This document shows, one piece after another, positions 33,613-42,942 of a stretch of DNA of 64,000 bases. Position 1 is the first letter of the stretch. Every line of letters begins with the position of its first letter. The position numbers and the translations under genes are program-made. This DNA is from JAYZDK01 sp964604165 (lineage in GTDB: Bacteria; Myxococcota_A; UBA796; CAJQPC01), in NCBI GenBank assembly GCA_964604165.1, contig CAZRYF010000016.1, positions 5,703 through 69,702 of the forward strand. Reading direction: 5' to 3'. The notes below the pieces were generated by a model, which saw only the letters and a list, made by a program, of their open reading frames with translations, had not been told where the DNA came from and made no database searches.

Positions 33613-35210
33613 TCGGTCTCTTGCTCATGGGGCATGTGTGGGCGGCGGAGGTCTTCCTGCAGGCGGAGACGACGCGCCTGCAGGAAGGGCAGACCGTGGG
33701 GGTGCAGCTCACGGTGGTGGATGGGGAGCCTCGCTCCAGGCCCGTGCTGAGAGTCCCCGAAGGGTTGACTGCCACAAGTGGTGGCAATCGCAGCTCCCAA
33801 ACCCTCACCCGGGCAGGACGGCGGACCACGCGGACCTATTCCTGGAATGTGACCGCGCTGGCGGCGGGCACGTTTCAGCTGGGACCTGTGCGGGTGCGAA
33901 CCCGCGATCGGGTGCTGGACAGCAACACCCTCACGCTGCAGGTCCAGCCACGGAGCAGCGAGCCAGGGAAGGAAGGCGCCACAGCCACGATGGGGGAGGG
34001 CCCATTCTGGGCGGGGCAGACCGTGATGTATCAGGTGGCTTTTCGAACGCCTCGGGAGCTGTTGGGAATTCAGTGGAGTCCCCCGGATCTCGACGGATTC
34101 ATGGCAGCCCCGGGGGTTGAGCCAAAAGAGCAGAGCTTCGTTCTGGAGGAGGCGGGCCGGCGGTGGACGGTGGTCGAATTGGATGCACCCTTTGTTGCGA
34201 CGGGCGCGGGCCTTCGAAAGGTGCCGGCCGGCATCATGACAGGACGTTTTCCGGCAGCCCGGCAGCGAAACCGGGGATTCATAAGGGAAACGCGGAACGA
34301 TACCTTTGCCACGCGTCCCTTGGAGGTGGCCGTCAGATCACTGCCCACCGACGGACAACCGGAAGGGTTCAAAGGGCTCGTGGGAACGTTCCAGGCCCGG
34401 GCGACCCTGTCCGAGAGTACTGTGGCTCTCGGGGAATCTGTCACGATGACGGTGACCGTCGTGGGAGACGGCAGTCTGGCGGGACTCAAGCTGCCCCCGG
34501 TAGAGGAGGGCCTCGGGTTTCGGGTGTACGACGACCAGCCGGAGATCCAGGCGGCGGTCCAAGACGGGGTGTTTCTCTCCAAGGCGACCTTTCGCAGGGC
34601 GGTGGTTCCGGAGCAGGAGGGCTTGTTGGCGCTGCCAGCGGTCTCTTTTGTGGTCTTCGACCCGTCTGTAGAAGCCTGGAGAGAGATCCAGACGGCGCCC
34701 GCGGTGCTGGAGGTGAAGGCTGGGGAGGGGGCTGCCGCATTGTCGTCTTTTGTGGACCGCCACGCCGCTGGCGTGGACTCTTTGGCGGAGGACATTCTCC
34801 CGATTCATCCCCGGGCGCGGCTTTCAAGCCAGGCGTTTTCACCGGGGCAGCCCCGGTGGTTGGGGGTGCTCGGTGTTCCCTGGCTGGGTTGGCTTGGGCT
34901 TGTGGTTCTGGGGTGGGTGCAACGGCGAGCGCCAAGTCGGCGCCAACTCCTGAGGGAGCGACTCAAGGTCCTGTCCGATGGGGACCTGCCCGGCTTGGAG
35001 GGGGTGCTGCGGGAAGGTCTGGGGGTGGCCCTTGGGCGATCCGCCGCGGGCATTGATGGGGGAGCGTTGGAGGCGATCCCTGGAGAGTTGGGGGACGAAG
35101 CGCGCTCTCTCTACCGCACCCTGGAGAGGGTCCGGTATGGCGCCGCGACCGAGGCGGGACTTGCGGAACAGGTGCGGGACGTGGTGCACCGCTTGTTGGA
35201 GGCCACATGA
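33609..35210 (+). CDS. batD: BatD-like envelope protein
   Basis: 533 residues from GTG 33609 overlapping the batB-C stop. Short leader MIGLLLMGHVWAAE, then repeated beta domains (RLQEGQTVGVQLTVVDG; LSESTVALGESVTMTVTVVG), and a membrane helix WLGVLGVPWLGWLGLVVLG near residue 420 with a cytoplasmic tail. This is the BatD (oxygen tolerance) architecture. It would sit in the periplasm anchored by its helix and bind the VWA proteins. Confidence 0.87.
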   Translation: MIGLLLMGHVWAAEVFLQAETTRLQEGQTVGVQLTVVDGEPRSRPVLRVPEGLTATSGGNRSSQTLTRAGRRTTRTYSWNVTALAAGTFQLGPVRVRTRDRVLDSNTLTLQVQPRSSEPGKEGATATMGEGPFWAGQTVMYQVAFRTPRELLGIQWSPPDLDGFMAAPGVEPKEQSFVLEEAGRRWTVVELDAPFVATGAGLRKVPAGIMTGRFPAARQRNRGFIRETRNDTFATRPLEVAVRSLPTDGQPEGFKGLVGTFQARATLSESTVALGESVTMTVTVVGDGSLAGLKLPPVEEGLGFRVYDDQPEIQAAVQDGVFLSKATFRRAVVPEQEGLLALPAVSFVVFDPSVEAWREIQTAPAVLEVKAGEGAAALSSFVDRHAAGVDSLAEDILPIHPRARLSSQAFSPGQPRWLGVLGVPWLGWLGLVVLGWVQRRAPSRRQLLRERLKVLSDGDLPGLEGVLREGLGVALGRSAAGIDGGALEAIPGELGDEARSLYRTLERVRYGAATEAGLAEQVRDVVHRLLEAT

Positions 35211-35935
35211 ACCTGCTTTTCTTCCTGGGGTTGGCCCTGGCCAATCCCGCCTCCCTGTTGGAGACTGCCAATGACCACTACCTGGCGGGGGAGTACGTCG
35301 AGGCTGCCCAGGGGTACGGCACCTTGATCCAGACCGGTCACACAAGCGGCGACCTGTACTACAACCTGGGGAACGCCTTGTACCGTGAAGGGGAGCTGGC
35401 CCAGGCCGTGCTTGCCTGGAAACGGGCCGAGTGGCTGCTTCCCAGGGACGGGGACATTCTTGCCAACCTGGATCGGGCCCGGGGGCAGGCACTCGATGGC
35501 ATTGCGACGGACTCGGGGCCTCGCATCTACTTTCTCTCCCGCATGTTGTCTGTGGGGGAGCAGGCCTGGGCTTCTGCCTGGCTCTTGGGGTTGTTGGGGT
35601 TGCTGTTTGTGTGGAGACGTGCCCGACCGGTGGCCTCCCTTTCCATCCCCGTGGTGCTCCTCGGCGTGCCCGGCGCGCTGCTTCTGGTTTCCGCAGCCGG
35701 GGAGTTGAATCGACAAGGCCGTCAAACCCCGGCGGTCCTGGTGGCCCCTCACGTGGAGGCCACCTCTGCGGGGGAAGGGGGCGTGGCCCTCTTTGAGCTG
35801 CATGCGGCCGCAGAGGTGGTGATCCTGGAGCGGGTGGGGGACAAGCGGCTCATCTCCCTGCCGGACGGGCGGCGCGGGTGGGTCCCAGCGGAGGCCCTGG
35901 GCGAGGTGCGGCCTGCGGCACCCATGCCCGGGTGA
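35207..35935 (+). CDS. batE: BatE-like TPR/SH3 membrane protein
   Basis: 242 residues. Short leader MNLLFFLGLALANPAS, TPR pair (YLAGEYVEAAQGYGTLIQTG, LYYNLGNALYREGELAQAVL), one or two helices (ASAWLLGLLGLLFVW; IPVVLLGVPGALLLVSAAG) and a C-terminal SH3-like strand region (ADGRRGWVPAEAL-type: PDGRRGWVPAEALGEV). That order is BatE. ATG overlaps the batD stop by 4 bp. Last core gene of the Bat operon. Confidence 0.85.
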   Translation: MNLLFFLGLALANPASLLETANDHYLAGEYVEAAQGYGTLIQTGHTSGDLYYNLGNALYREGELAQAVLAWKRAEWLLPRDGDILANLDRARGQALDGIATDSGPRIYFLSRMLSVGEQAWASAWLLGLLGLLFVWRRARPVASLSIPVVLLGVPGALLLVSAAGELNRQGRQTPAVLVAPHVEATSAGEGGVALFELHAAAEVVILERVGDKRLISLPDGRRGWVPAEALGEVRPAAPMPG

Positions 35936-35960
35936 TACATCCGTGGCTTCAGGAGTTTCC

Positions 35961-36467
35961 ATGCGCGTCCTTTCCCTTTTTCTGGTGTTTCTGTCCCTCT
36001 CCGGCTGCAGCTGGGAGCGACGGGTCAAGCACCTCTCCGATGCAGAGTTCAGCCACTACAGCGCCCTCAAGGTCTGGATGACCGAGGAGGAGCAGAAGGC
36101 CTTTCTCAAGTTCAAGGAATCACCTGCCCGGGACGCCTATCTCGTGGACCTGGGCCTCTGGGACCGGTACTACAAGCTCTCCGAGAGCCAGAGGGCCCAG
36201 TTGGAAACCGGCGAGGTAGAGCTGGGATGGACCCGAGACATGGTGCTCATGGCCTGGGGGCAACCCCACGACATGCAGAAGCTCGTGGGCCGGCAGGCCA
36301 AGCGATCCGAGCGCCTCGTCTACCGGTTTGAGATGCACGAGGGTGGGGTGGTCTACGTGTGGCGGCCAGAGGCCAAGACTGACTACAAAGCCATCAAGCT
36401 CTTCCGCCAGGATGTCATCCTGGACGACGACATCGTAAAGGAGCTGAACAAGCACGAGAGGTGGTAG
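35961..36467 (+). CDS. GWxTD-like lipoprotein
   Basis: 168 residues from ATG 35961 (AGGAG five bases upstream). Leader MRVLSLFLVFLSLSGC is a classical lipobox. The mature part has KVWMTEEEQKAFLKFKESPA then RDAYLVDLGLWDRY, like the GWxTD module (tight acidic helix followed by R-D-x-F/Y). It then has TRDMVLMAWGQPHDMQ, the turn seen in BamE/SmpA-type outer-membrane assembly lipoproteins. It follows batE by 25 bp. Outer-membrane assembly or quality control is a reasonable inference. Confidence 0.75.
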   Translation: MRVLSLFLVFLSLSGCSWERRVKHLSDAEFSHYSALKVWMTEEEQKAFLKFKESPARDAYLVDLGLWDRYYKLSESQRAQLETGEVELGWTRDMVLMAWGQPHDMQKLVGRQAKRSERLVYRFEMHEGGVVYVWRPEAKTDYKAIKLFRQDVILDDDIVKELNKHERW

Positions 36468-36488
36468 GGAGGGGTTCTGTTCGCGGCA

Positions 36489-37390
36489 CTACTCGTCGCT
36501 CGGGGCGGGAATGGTTCGGCGGATCGGGTGGTCTTCAAGAAACTCGTCCATTTCCTCTTCGCTCAACCCATCCGGTATGCGAATCACCTCCAGCGATCCG
36601 TCTGGAAGTTCATCGACGAGCACATTTCCAGTGACTTCGTGGGAGGGGTGGCGGTTGGGTGATTCCACAAGTCCTCGGGTCAAGGTGATGGCGTGTTCGT
36701 CGTCGTCGGTGGCCACCAACAGCTCGACCTCGGTGCCCTCGGGCCCCACACCAAATTCGATGAACTCGTGGGTGCTGAGGTCCGCGGTCGCCACTCCGTC
36801 GATCTCCAGGATGACGTCGCCGGTCTTTAGACCGTATTTCTCGGCGGGAGAGCCGGGGAAAACTCGTCCAATTCGAATGCCGTATTCGTCTTCTCGCAAA
36901 GAGATTCCGAGCCCGGCGGGCTTCCAGTCTGGTATCGAGAGCTGGACCTCGTGCTCGCCGTCCTGCACCACCTGGATCGTGACAAGGTCGCCCCAGATGG
37001 TCAACGCGCCATGCCGTCGCATGGCCTGCAGTGTGCACTCCCCAGCGTTGCCGTAGAGAAAGAAGTCACCTTCAGTGTCGACAAGCGTCCTGCGGCCACA
37101 GGTGGCTTGTACCCAAACGGTGTGCTCGGGCAGAATCGCGGCGTTGCGCACGCTTCCGTGGATGGCGCCCGCCCGGTCTTCGTTCACAGAAGGAGAGCGC
37201 AGGGTGGGCTGGGCAAGCGGTTTCGGGGTTCCTTGGCTTGCAGCGGTCACACCCGGGCCTCGATTCTTTCCATCTTTGTGCTCGCTCTCCTCCAAAGAGG
37301 GTGGGGGATGGGTGGGTGGGCTTGACAGGAGCAGCCAACCACCCAAGGCAAGCACCAGAAAGCCCACCGCCCAATTCCGCCTGCGCTTGT

Positions 37391-37394
<4 letters not shown>
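36489..37394 (-). CDS. Membrane-anchored PDZ-domain protein
   Basis: 301 residues from GTG 37394 overlapping the stop of the upstream LamG gene (GTGA). MNKRRRNWAVGFLVLALGGW is an N-terminal signal anchor. A Pro/Ser-rich linker, a small beta domain with two Cys (QATCGRRT, AGECTLQ), and a PDZ domain (GLGISLREDEYGIRIGRVF, AEKYGLKTGDVILEIDGVA) follow, with an acidic tail. No protease domain is attached. It may bind C-termini of envelope proteins. It is convergent with the lipoprotein gene ending at 36467. Confidence 0.83.
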
Positions 37395-38365
<971 letters not shown>

Positions 38366-38458
38366 GGAGTCGTCCTGGTGCCAGGGGAATGAGTCAACCT
38401 ATCCCGCAATGTGGGGGGGGTCAGGCTATACTCCGGCGCCGCCGGAGGTTCTTTGCGA

Positions 38459-39883
38459 ATGATTCCCGCCTTTCTTTCCGTGTTCCTGGTCGCCTGTACA
38501 GACTACGGACTCAACGAGCGCAAGGATGACAACTACATCCAGCCCAGCATTTCCGTTTCTCCTCCTTCCCTTGCATTTGCCCTTGCGACCCTGGAGGCTC
38601 CGGAAACCGATGTGTTCCAGGTCACAAATGTAGGCAGTGCCCTGCTGGAAATCGGAAGCATGACCCTGCTTGGTTCTGGCAACTTCAGCTTCACGGCCCC
38701 GGACTACTCGGCGGGCCTGGAGCCGGAAGAGAGCCTCGAGGTGGTGGTGGCGTACACCCCGGATGCCACGGGGGTGCAGGACGATGCCGCGATTTTCATA
38801 GAAAGCTCGGATCCCCACAACGACATCATTCAGGTGCCCCTGGTGGGGCAGGTGGACATGCCCCTTGTGGTGATCTCCCCGAGCCCCCTGAACATGGGGC
38901 AGGTGGTGACGGACGAGTTTGGTGAAGACACGCTGTTTCTCACCAGTGCCGGGCAGGTGCCGGTCACCCTCAACCGGTGGGAGGTGTCCGGGGATGCGTT
39001 CAGCCTGGTGGAAGGGGACGCCTGGCCCATGACCTTGGAGCCCGGCGAGGAAACCACCCTGGAGGTGAGTTTTGCCCCCACGGAAGCAGGTTCGTTTTCA
39101 GAGACGTTTCAGGTTTACACCGAGTCACCAGCCCCCGATGCCAGCGCACTTCTGCTGGGAGAGGGCCTCTCTGCCGAGCCCATCGCCGTGTGCAGTGCGA
39201 ATCCGACCGAGGTGCATCCCGGCGATTCTGCTACCTGGGTGGGAAGCAGCTCCTATGATGCGGCCGGCTACCACATCATCCAGTGGGACTGGAACCTGCT
39301 TTCGCGTCCCTCGGGCTCTACAGCTGGTTTCCCATCGGGTGCTTCCGCGGATCGGTCGGGTTTCGTGCCTGACCTTGCTGGGGAGTACCGGGCGCGTCTG
39401 ATCGTGACCAACGAGCTGGGAATGGCGTCGGACCCCTGTGTGGCCACGCTGCTGGCGACGCCAGAGGAAGATCTCTGGATCCAGATGAGCTGGGCCCACG
39501 CAGGGGATGACATGGACCTGCACCTCTTGCGGCCCGGGGGCTCGCTGCGAACATCCAACGACTGCTACTACTCCAATTGCCGAAATGGGGGATTGGACTG
39601 GGGGTCGCCTGGCGTGACGGCGGACAACCCGGTGCTTGATTTGGATGACATCGGTGGGACTGGGCCCGAGAACATCAACATCTCCAGCCCGGAGACGGGC
39701 ACTTTCACCGTCTATGTGAACGACTACCCGGGCAGCACCTACACGGCCGCCAACAACGTGACGGTCACCATCTTTGTGGGGGGCTACCAGGCGTGGACCG
39801 ACACCCGCCCCATTTCTGGCGAGAGCGTGGACGAGGCCTTCGCCGAGATCGAGTGGCCCTCGGGCATTGTGACGGGCCTGTAG
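38459..39883 (+). CDS. ASH-repeat lipoprotein with PKD-like and C-terminal DUF2135-like domain
   Basis: 474 residues. Leader MIPAFLSVFLVAC (a TTG two codons upstream gives MRMIPAF and fits GGAGG spacing better). Two ASH units follow (LAFALATLEAPETDVFQVTN, NMGQVVTDEFGEDTLFL), a PKD-like part (DSATWVGSSSYDAAGYHI), and a final domain MSWAHAGDDMDLHLLRPGG with CYYSNCRNGGLDWG, like domains in surface proteins that describe D-x-D-L-H motifs. Its stop is 19 bp before the radical SAM gene. Function likely structural or adhesive. Confidence 0.8.
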   Translation: MIPAFLSVFLVACTDYGLNERKDDNYIQPSISVSPPSLAFALATLEAPETDVFQVTNVGSALLEIGSMTLLGSGNFSFTAPDYSAGLEPEESLEVVVAYTPDATGVQDDAAIFIESSDPHNDIIQVPLVGQVDMPLVVISPSPLNMGQVVTDEFGEDTLFLTSAGQVPVTLNRWEVSGDAFSLVEGDAWPMTLEPGEETTLEVSFAPTEAGSFSETFQVYTESPAPDASALLLGEGLSAEPIAVCSANPTEVHPGDSATWVGSSSYDAAGYHIIQWDWNLLSRPSGSTAGFPSGASADRSGFVPDLAGEYRARLIVTNELGMASDPCVATLLATPEEDLWIQMSWAHAGDDMDLHLLRPGGSLRTSNDCYYSNCRNGGLDWGSPGVTADNPVLDLDDIGGTGPENINISSPETGTFTVYVNDYPGSTYTAANNVTVTIFVGGYQAWTDTRPISGESVDEAFAEIEWPSGIVTGL

Positions 39884-39902
39884 AGCGGGTAGCGTCTCTC
39901 CT

Positions 39903-41501
39903 ATGAAGATCACCCTGATCAGTCCTTACCCGGACATCACCAACTACGGGCTGCGCATCTTGTCGGCGGTGCTTCGGGAGGCGGGCCACGACACCCAGGT
40001 GATCTGTCTGCCTGACTTTTCTGGAGATGGGGAGATCGCCCACGTGGAGATGTGTCGGGATCGGTACACCCCGCGAACCGTAGAGAGGTTTCTGGAGCTG
40101 ACCCGGGATTCGGACCTGGTGGGCATCACCCTGATGACCCACTATTTCGACAGCGCTCTGCAGCTGACCCGGGCGCTGAAGGACCAGTCGGACACGCCGG
40201 TAATCTGGGGGGGGTTTCATCCCTCTGCCCGGCCCGACGAGTGTGCTGCCCACGCTGACTATGTGGCCGTGGGGGATGCAGAAGACTTGATTCTGTCCCT
40301 GGTGGACCACCTGGAGCGGGGGGAACTGGACGATCTCTCGCACATTGCGGGGCTCACCTGGCGCAAGGGGGATGTGATCGTAAAGAACGGTGTGGGGGAG
40401 CTGGAACAGGAGTTGGACGCCTACCCCATTCCGGATTTCGGCCCTGAGGGACACCACGTGCTCTTTGAGGGGGAGGTTGTCCCGGTCACAGGCGACCTGC
40501 TCCGCCGTTATTTGCACAGCGGGACGGTCTCCCGCATGTTTGGAAGAACCGGCTACCAGACCATGACGGGGCGGGGCTGCCCCCACGCGTGCACCTACTG
40601 CGGCAACAGCTTCACCCGCGACCTGTACAAGGGGCAGCGCTACGTGCGCTATCGCTCCGTGGAGCACGTCATCCGGGAGCTGGAGGACGTGAAAGAGCGC
40701 TACCCGTTTATCGACTTCTTCTGGTTCTCCGACGACTCCTTTTTCGGCCGCGATCTGCCGGACATGCTGCACTTTGCTGCGGAATACAAGCGCCGCATCG
40801 GGGACCCCTTCTACCTGTTGGGCAGCCCGGGCACGATCACCGAGGAGAAGTACGCAGCGCTGGTAGATGCCGGGCTCCACTGCATCCAGATGGGCATCGA
40901 GCACGGCAGCAAGCGCATCCAGAAGCTCATGCGGCGCTCCACGATGGGCAACGACAAGATCCTGGAGAGCGCTGAGATCATCGCCCGCTACGCGGATCGC
41001 ACGGCCCCGCCCCAGTACGATGTGATCTACGATCTGCCCTACGAGACGGTGCAGGACAAGATCGACACCCTGAAGCTCATCGCAAGGCTTCCAAAGCCCT
41101 ACAAGCTCCAGGTGTTCAGCGTCATCTTCTACCCGGGCACCTCGCTCCACACCCTGGCGAGTCGGGATGGGTTGATCCACGACGAGCGGGCTGAAATCTA
41201 CGACAAGATGTACTTCGAAAAGAACGACAACTACCTGAACACGCTGCTGTACCTGGCGCGGTCCGGGCGGTTTCCACAGGGTTTGTTGAATTTGCTGATC
41301 GAGGAGCGGGTCGTGAAGACCATGACCTCCGACTACATGCGGCCGGTGGCGGGGGTCTCCAAGCACTTCATTCGGGGGGTGCGCTCCTTGATGAACCACC
41401 CGACCCTTGCCCGGGCCCGGTCCATGGAGACCCTGCAAGCACGTTTTGAGGGAATGACCGGAGCCAACGCCGGGGCGGCGGCGCCCTGGGGCGTTTCATA
41501 G
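39903..41501 (+). CDS. B12-binding radical SAM enzyme
   Basis: 532 residues. An N-terminal cobalamin-binding-like Rossmann domain (ITLISPYPDITNYGLRILSA, VIWGGFHPSARPDECAAHAD, VGDAEDLI) precedes a radical SAM TIM barrel with the cluster motif CPHACTYC and following GNSF. The C-terminal 130 residues are unique. These enzymes do methyl transfers or other radical changes to unactivated carbon, often on lipids, hopanoids or peptides. No substrate peptide gene is obvious beside it. It may be co-transcribed with the lipoprotein gene before it. Confidence 0.88.
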   Translation: MKITLISPYPDITNYGLRILSAVLREAGHDTQVICLPDFSGDGEIAHVEMCRDRYTPRTVERFLELTRDSDLVGITLMTHYFDSALQLTRALKDQSDTPVIWGGFHPSARPDECAAHADYVAVGDAEDLILSLVDHLERGELDDLSHIAGLTWRKGDVIVKNGVGELEQELDAYPIPDFGPEGHHVLFEGEVVPVTGDLLRRYLHSGTVSRMFGRTGYQTMTGRGCPHACTYCGNSFTRDLYKGQRYVRYRSVEHVIRELEDVKERYPFIDFFWFSDDSFFGRDLPDMLHFAAEYKRRIGDPFYLLGSPGTITEEKYAALVDAGLHCIQMGIEHGSKRIQKLMRRSTMGNDKILESAEIIARYADRTAPPQYDVIYDLPYETVQDKIDTLKLIARLPKPYKLQVFSVIFYPGTSLHTLASRDGLIHDERAEIYDKMYFEKNDNYLNTLLYLARSGRFPQGLLNLLIEERVVKTMTSDYMRPVAGVSKHFIRGVRSLMNHPTLARARSMETLQARFEGMTGANAGAAAPWGVS

Positions 41502-41558
41502 CTCGCCTCGCTGGCGCACTTCGCGACCTCGCGACCCAAGCCTGGCGAAAGATACGGG

Positions 41559-42890
41559 CTATCCCCACTCCGCCTCTCGGCGGTAGATGGTCCGCGCGGT
41601 GATGCCCAGCAAGCTGGCGGCGAGGGGCTTGTCCCCGCCACATGCCCGAAGGGTCTCCAGAATCACCTGGCGCTCGATTTCCTTGAGGGGGGTGCCCAAG
41701 GGAAAGACCAGGTTGCGGGGTGTGCCTCGGCCTTGGTGCAAGGTCGAAGGCAGTGTTTCCACGCTGATAAGTCCATCCCGGGACAGGACGACGGCCCGCT
41801 CCAGTATGTTCTCCAGCTCCCTGACATTGCCGGGCCAGTCATGGTCGGCCAGCATTTCCATGGCGTCTGGAGTCAGCCCTTTCATGGATTTGTTGTTCTT
41901 TTTGGCGTACACCTCCAGGAAGTGCGTGGCCAGCAGAGGAATATCCTCCACCCGGTTTCGCAGGGGAGGCACGAAAAGTTGAATGACGTTCAGGCGGTAG
42001 AAGAGATCCTGGCGAAAGGTGCGCGCCTCCACCGCGGCCTCCACGTCCTGGTTGGTGGCGGAGACGATGCGGGCTTCAGACTTCAGCGTGCGCGTGCCGC
42101 CCACCCGCTCGTATTCCCCGTCCTGGAGCACACGAAGGAGCTTCACCTGTAGGGGCTGCGGCAGCTCGGTGACTTCGTCCAGAAAGAGGGTTCCCCCTTT
42201 CGCCAGGTCGAACCGCCCTTCCTTGCGTTGGGTCGCCCCCGTGAAGGCGCCCGCTTCATGCCCAAAGAGCTCTGACTCCAGCAGGTTCTCCGGAATGGCG
42301 CCGCAGTTCACGGTGATGAGGGGCCCTTCCGCGTGGCGGGAGCGGCGGTGGAGCCCTCGGGCAAGCAAGCCCTTGCCTGTCCCTGACTCCCCAACAAACA
42401 TCACCGAGGCGTCGGATTGGGCCACCTGGGACAGCTCCTCCATGAGTCGGCGCATGGAGGGGGAGGAGCCAATGATCGCCTGCTCGGCATCCAATTGTTC
42501 TCGCAGAGCCCGGTTCTCCCTGAGAAGACCGCGGCGTTCCAGGGCGCGGCTGATGGCTGCCACCAGCTCCGTTCGACGAAGAGGCTTGGTCACGTAGTCC
42601 CAGGCCCCCTCTTTCATGGCGGCCACGGCAGTCTCCACCGTGCCGAAGGCGGTCATGAGAATCACCTCGATGTCCGGGTGTGTGGCCTTCACTGCGCGCA
42701 AGAGCTCCAGACCATCCATGCCGGGCATCTTGAGATCGGTGACCACGACGTCGGGTCGCATCTCCCGCACCCGCTCCAGGCCCTGGCGACCGTCTGCGGC
42801 CTGGGCCACTTCCCACCCCTCGCGCTGAAGAATCCGCTCCAGGGTCACCCGGTTGGATTCTTGATCATCGACCACAAGGACAAAAGGCAT
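41559..42890 (-). CDS. Sigma54-dependent response regulator (NtrC family)
   Basis: 443 residues from ATG 42890 (MPFVLVVDDQ); ATG 42899 adds three residues and lies inside a dyad. The receiver has Asp in VVTDLKMPGMDG, Lys in VTKPLRR. The AAA+ domain has GESGTGKGLLARGL, the sigma54-contact loop GAFTGA, and LFLDEVTELP. A Fis-type helix-turn-helix (DKPLAASLLGITARTIYRRE) ends the protein. It should activate sigma54 promoters when phosphorylated by the kinase 53 bp upstream. No ribosome site is seen before either start; the dyad overlaps the 5-prime end, so autoregulation is likely. Confidence 0.92.
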   Translation of the reverse strand: MPFVLVVDDQESNRVTLERILQREGWEVAQAADGRQGLERVREMRPDVVVTDLKMPGMDGLELLRAVKATHPDIEVILMTAFGTVETAVAAMKEGAWDYVTKPLRRTELVAAISRALERRGLLRENRALREQLDAEQAIIGSSPSMRRLMEELSQVAQSDASVMFVGESGTGKGLLARGLHRRSRHAEGPLITVNCGAIPENLLESELFGHEAGAFTGATQRKEGRFDLAKGGTLFLDEVTELPQPLQVKLLRVLQDGEYERVGGTRTLKSEARIVSATNQDVEAAVEARTFRQDLFYRLNVIQLFVPPLRNRVEDIPLLATHFLEVYAKKNNKSMKGLTPDAMEMLADHDWPGNVRELENILERAVVLSRDGLISVETLPSTLHQGRGTPRNLVFPLGTPLKEIERQVILETLRACGGDKPLAASLLGITARTIYRREAEWG

Positions 42891-42893
42891 GCT

Positions 42894-42926
42894 TGACATT
42901 CTGACACATGGGTTGTCAGGATGTCA
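42894..42926. promoter_or_regulatory. Dyad operator-like site between kinase and NtrC-type regulator
   Basis: TGACATTCTGACA (42894-42906) and TGTCAGGATGTCA (42914-42926) are 13-base arms, complementary except one pair, around a 7-base spacer. Further half-sites CTGACAA (42932) and GGTCACA (42941) follow. No T-tract is attached, so a protein-binding site is more likely than a terminator. Confidence 0.7.
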
Positions 42927-42942
42927 CCTCGCTGACAACTGG

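Noticed and set aside
39765..41438. 557-codon frame antisense to the radical SAM gene
   Set aside because: Shadow of a gene with clear CxxxCxxC motif on the other strand.
42894..42926. Rho-independent terminator after the histidine kinase
   Set aside because: Good stem but no T-tract, AT-rich arms and extra half-sites beyond it.
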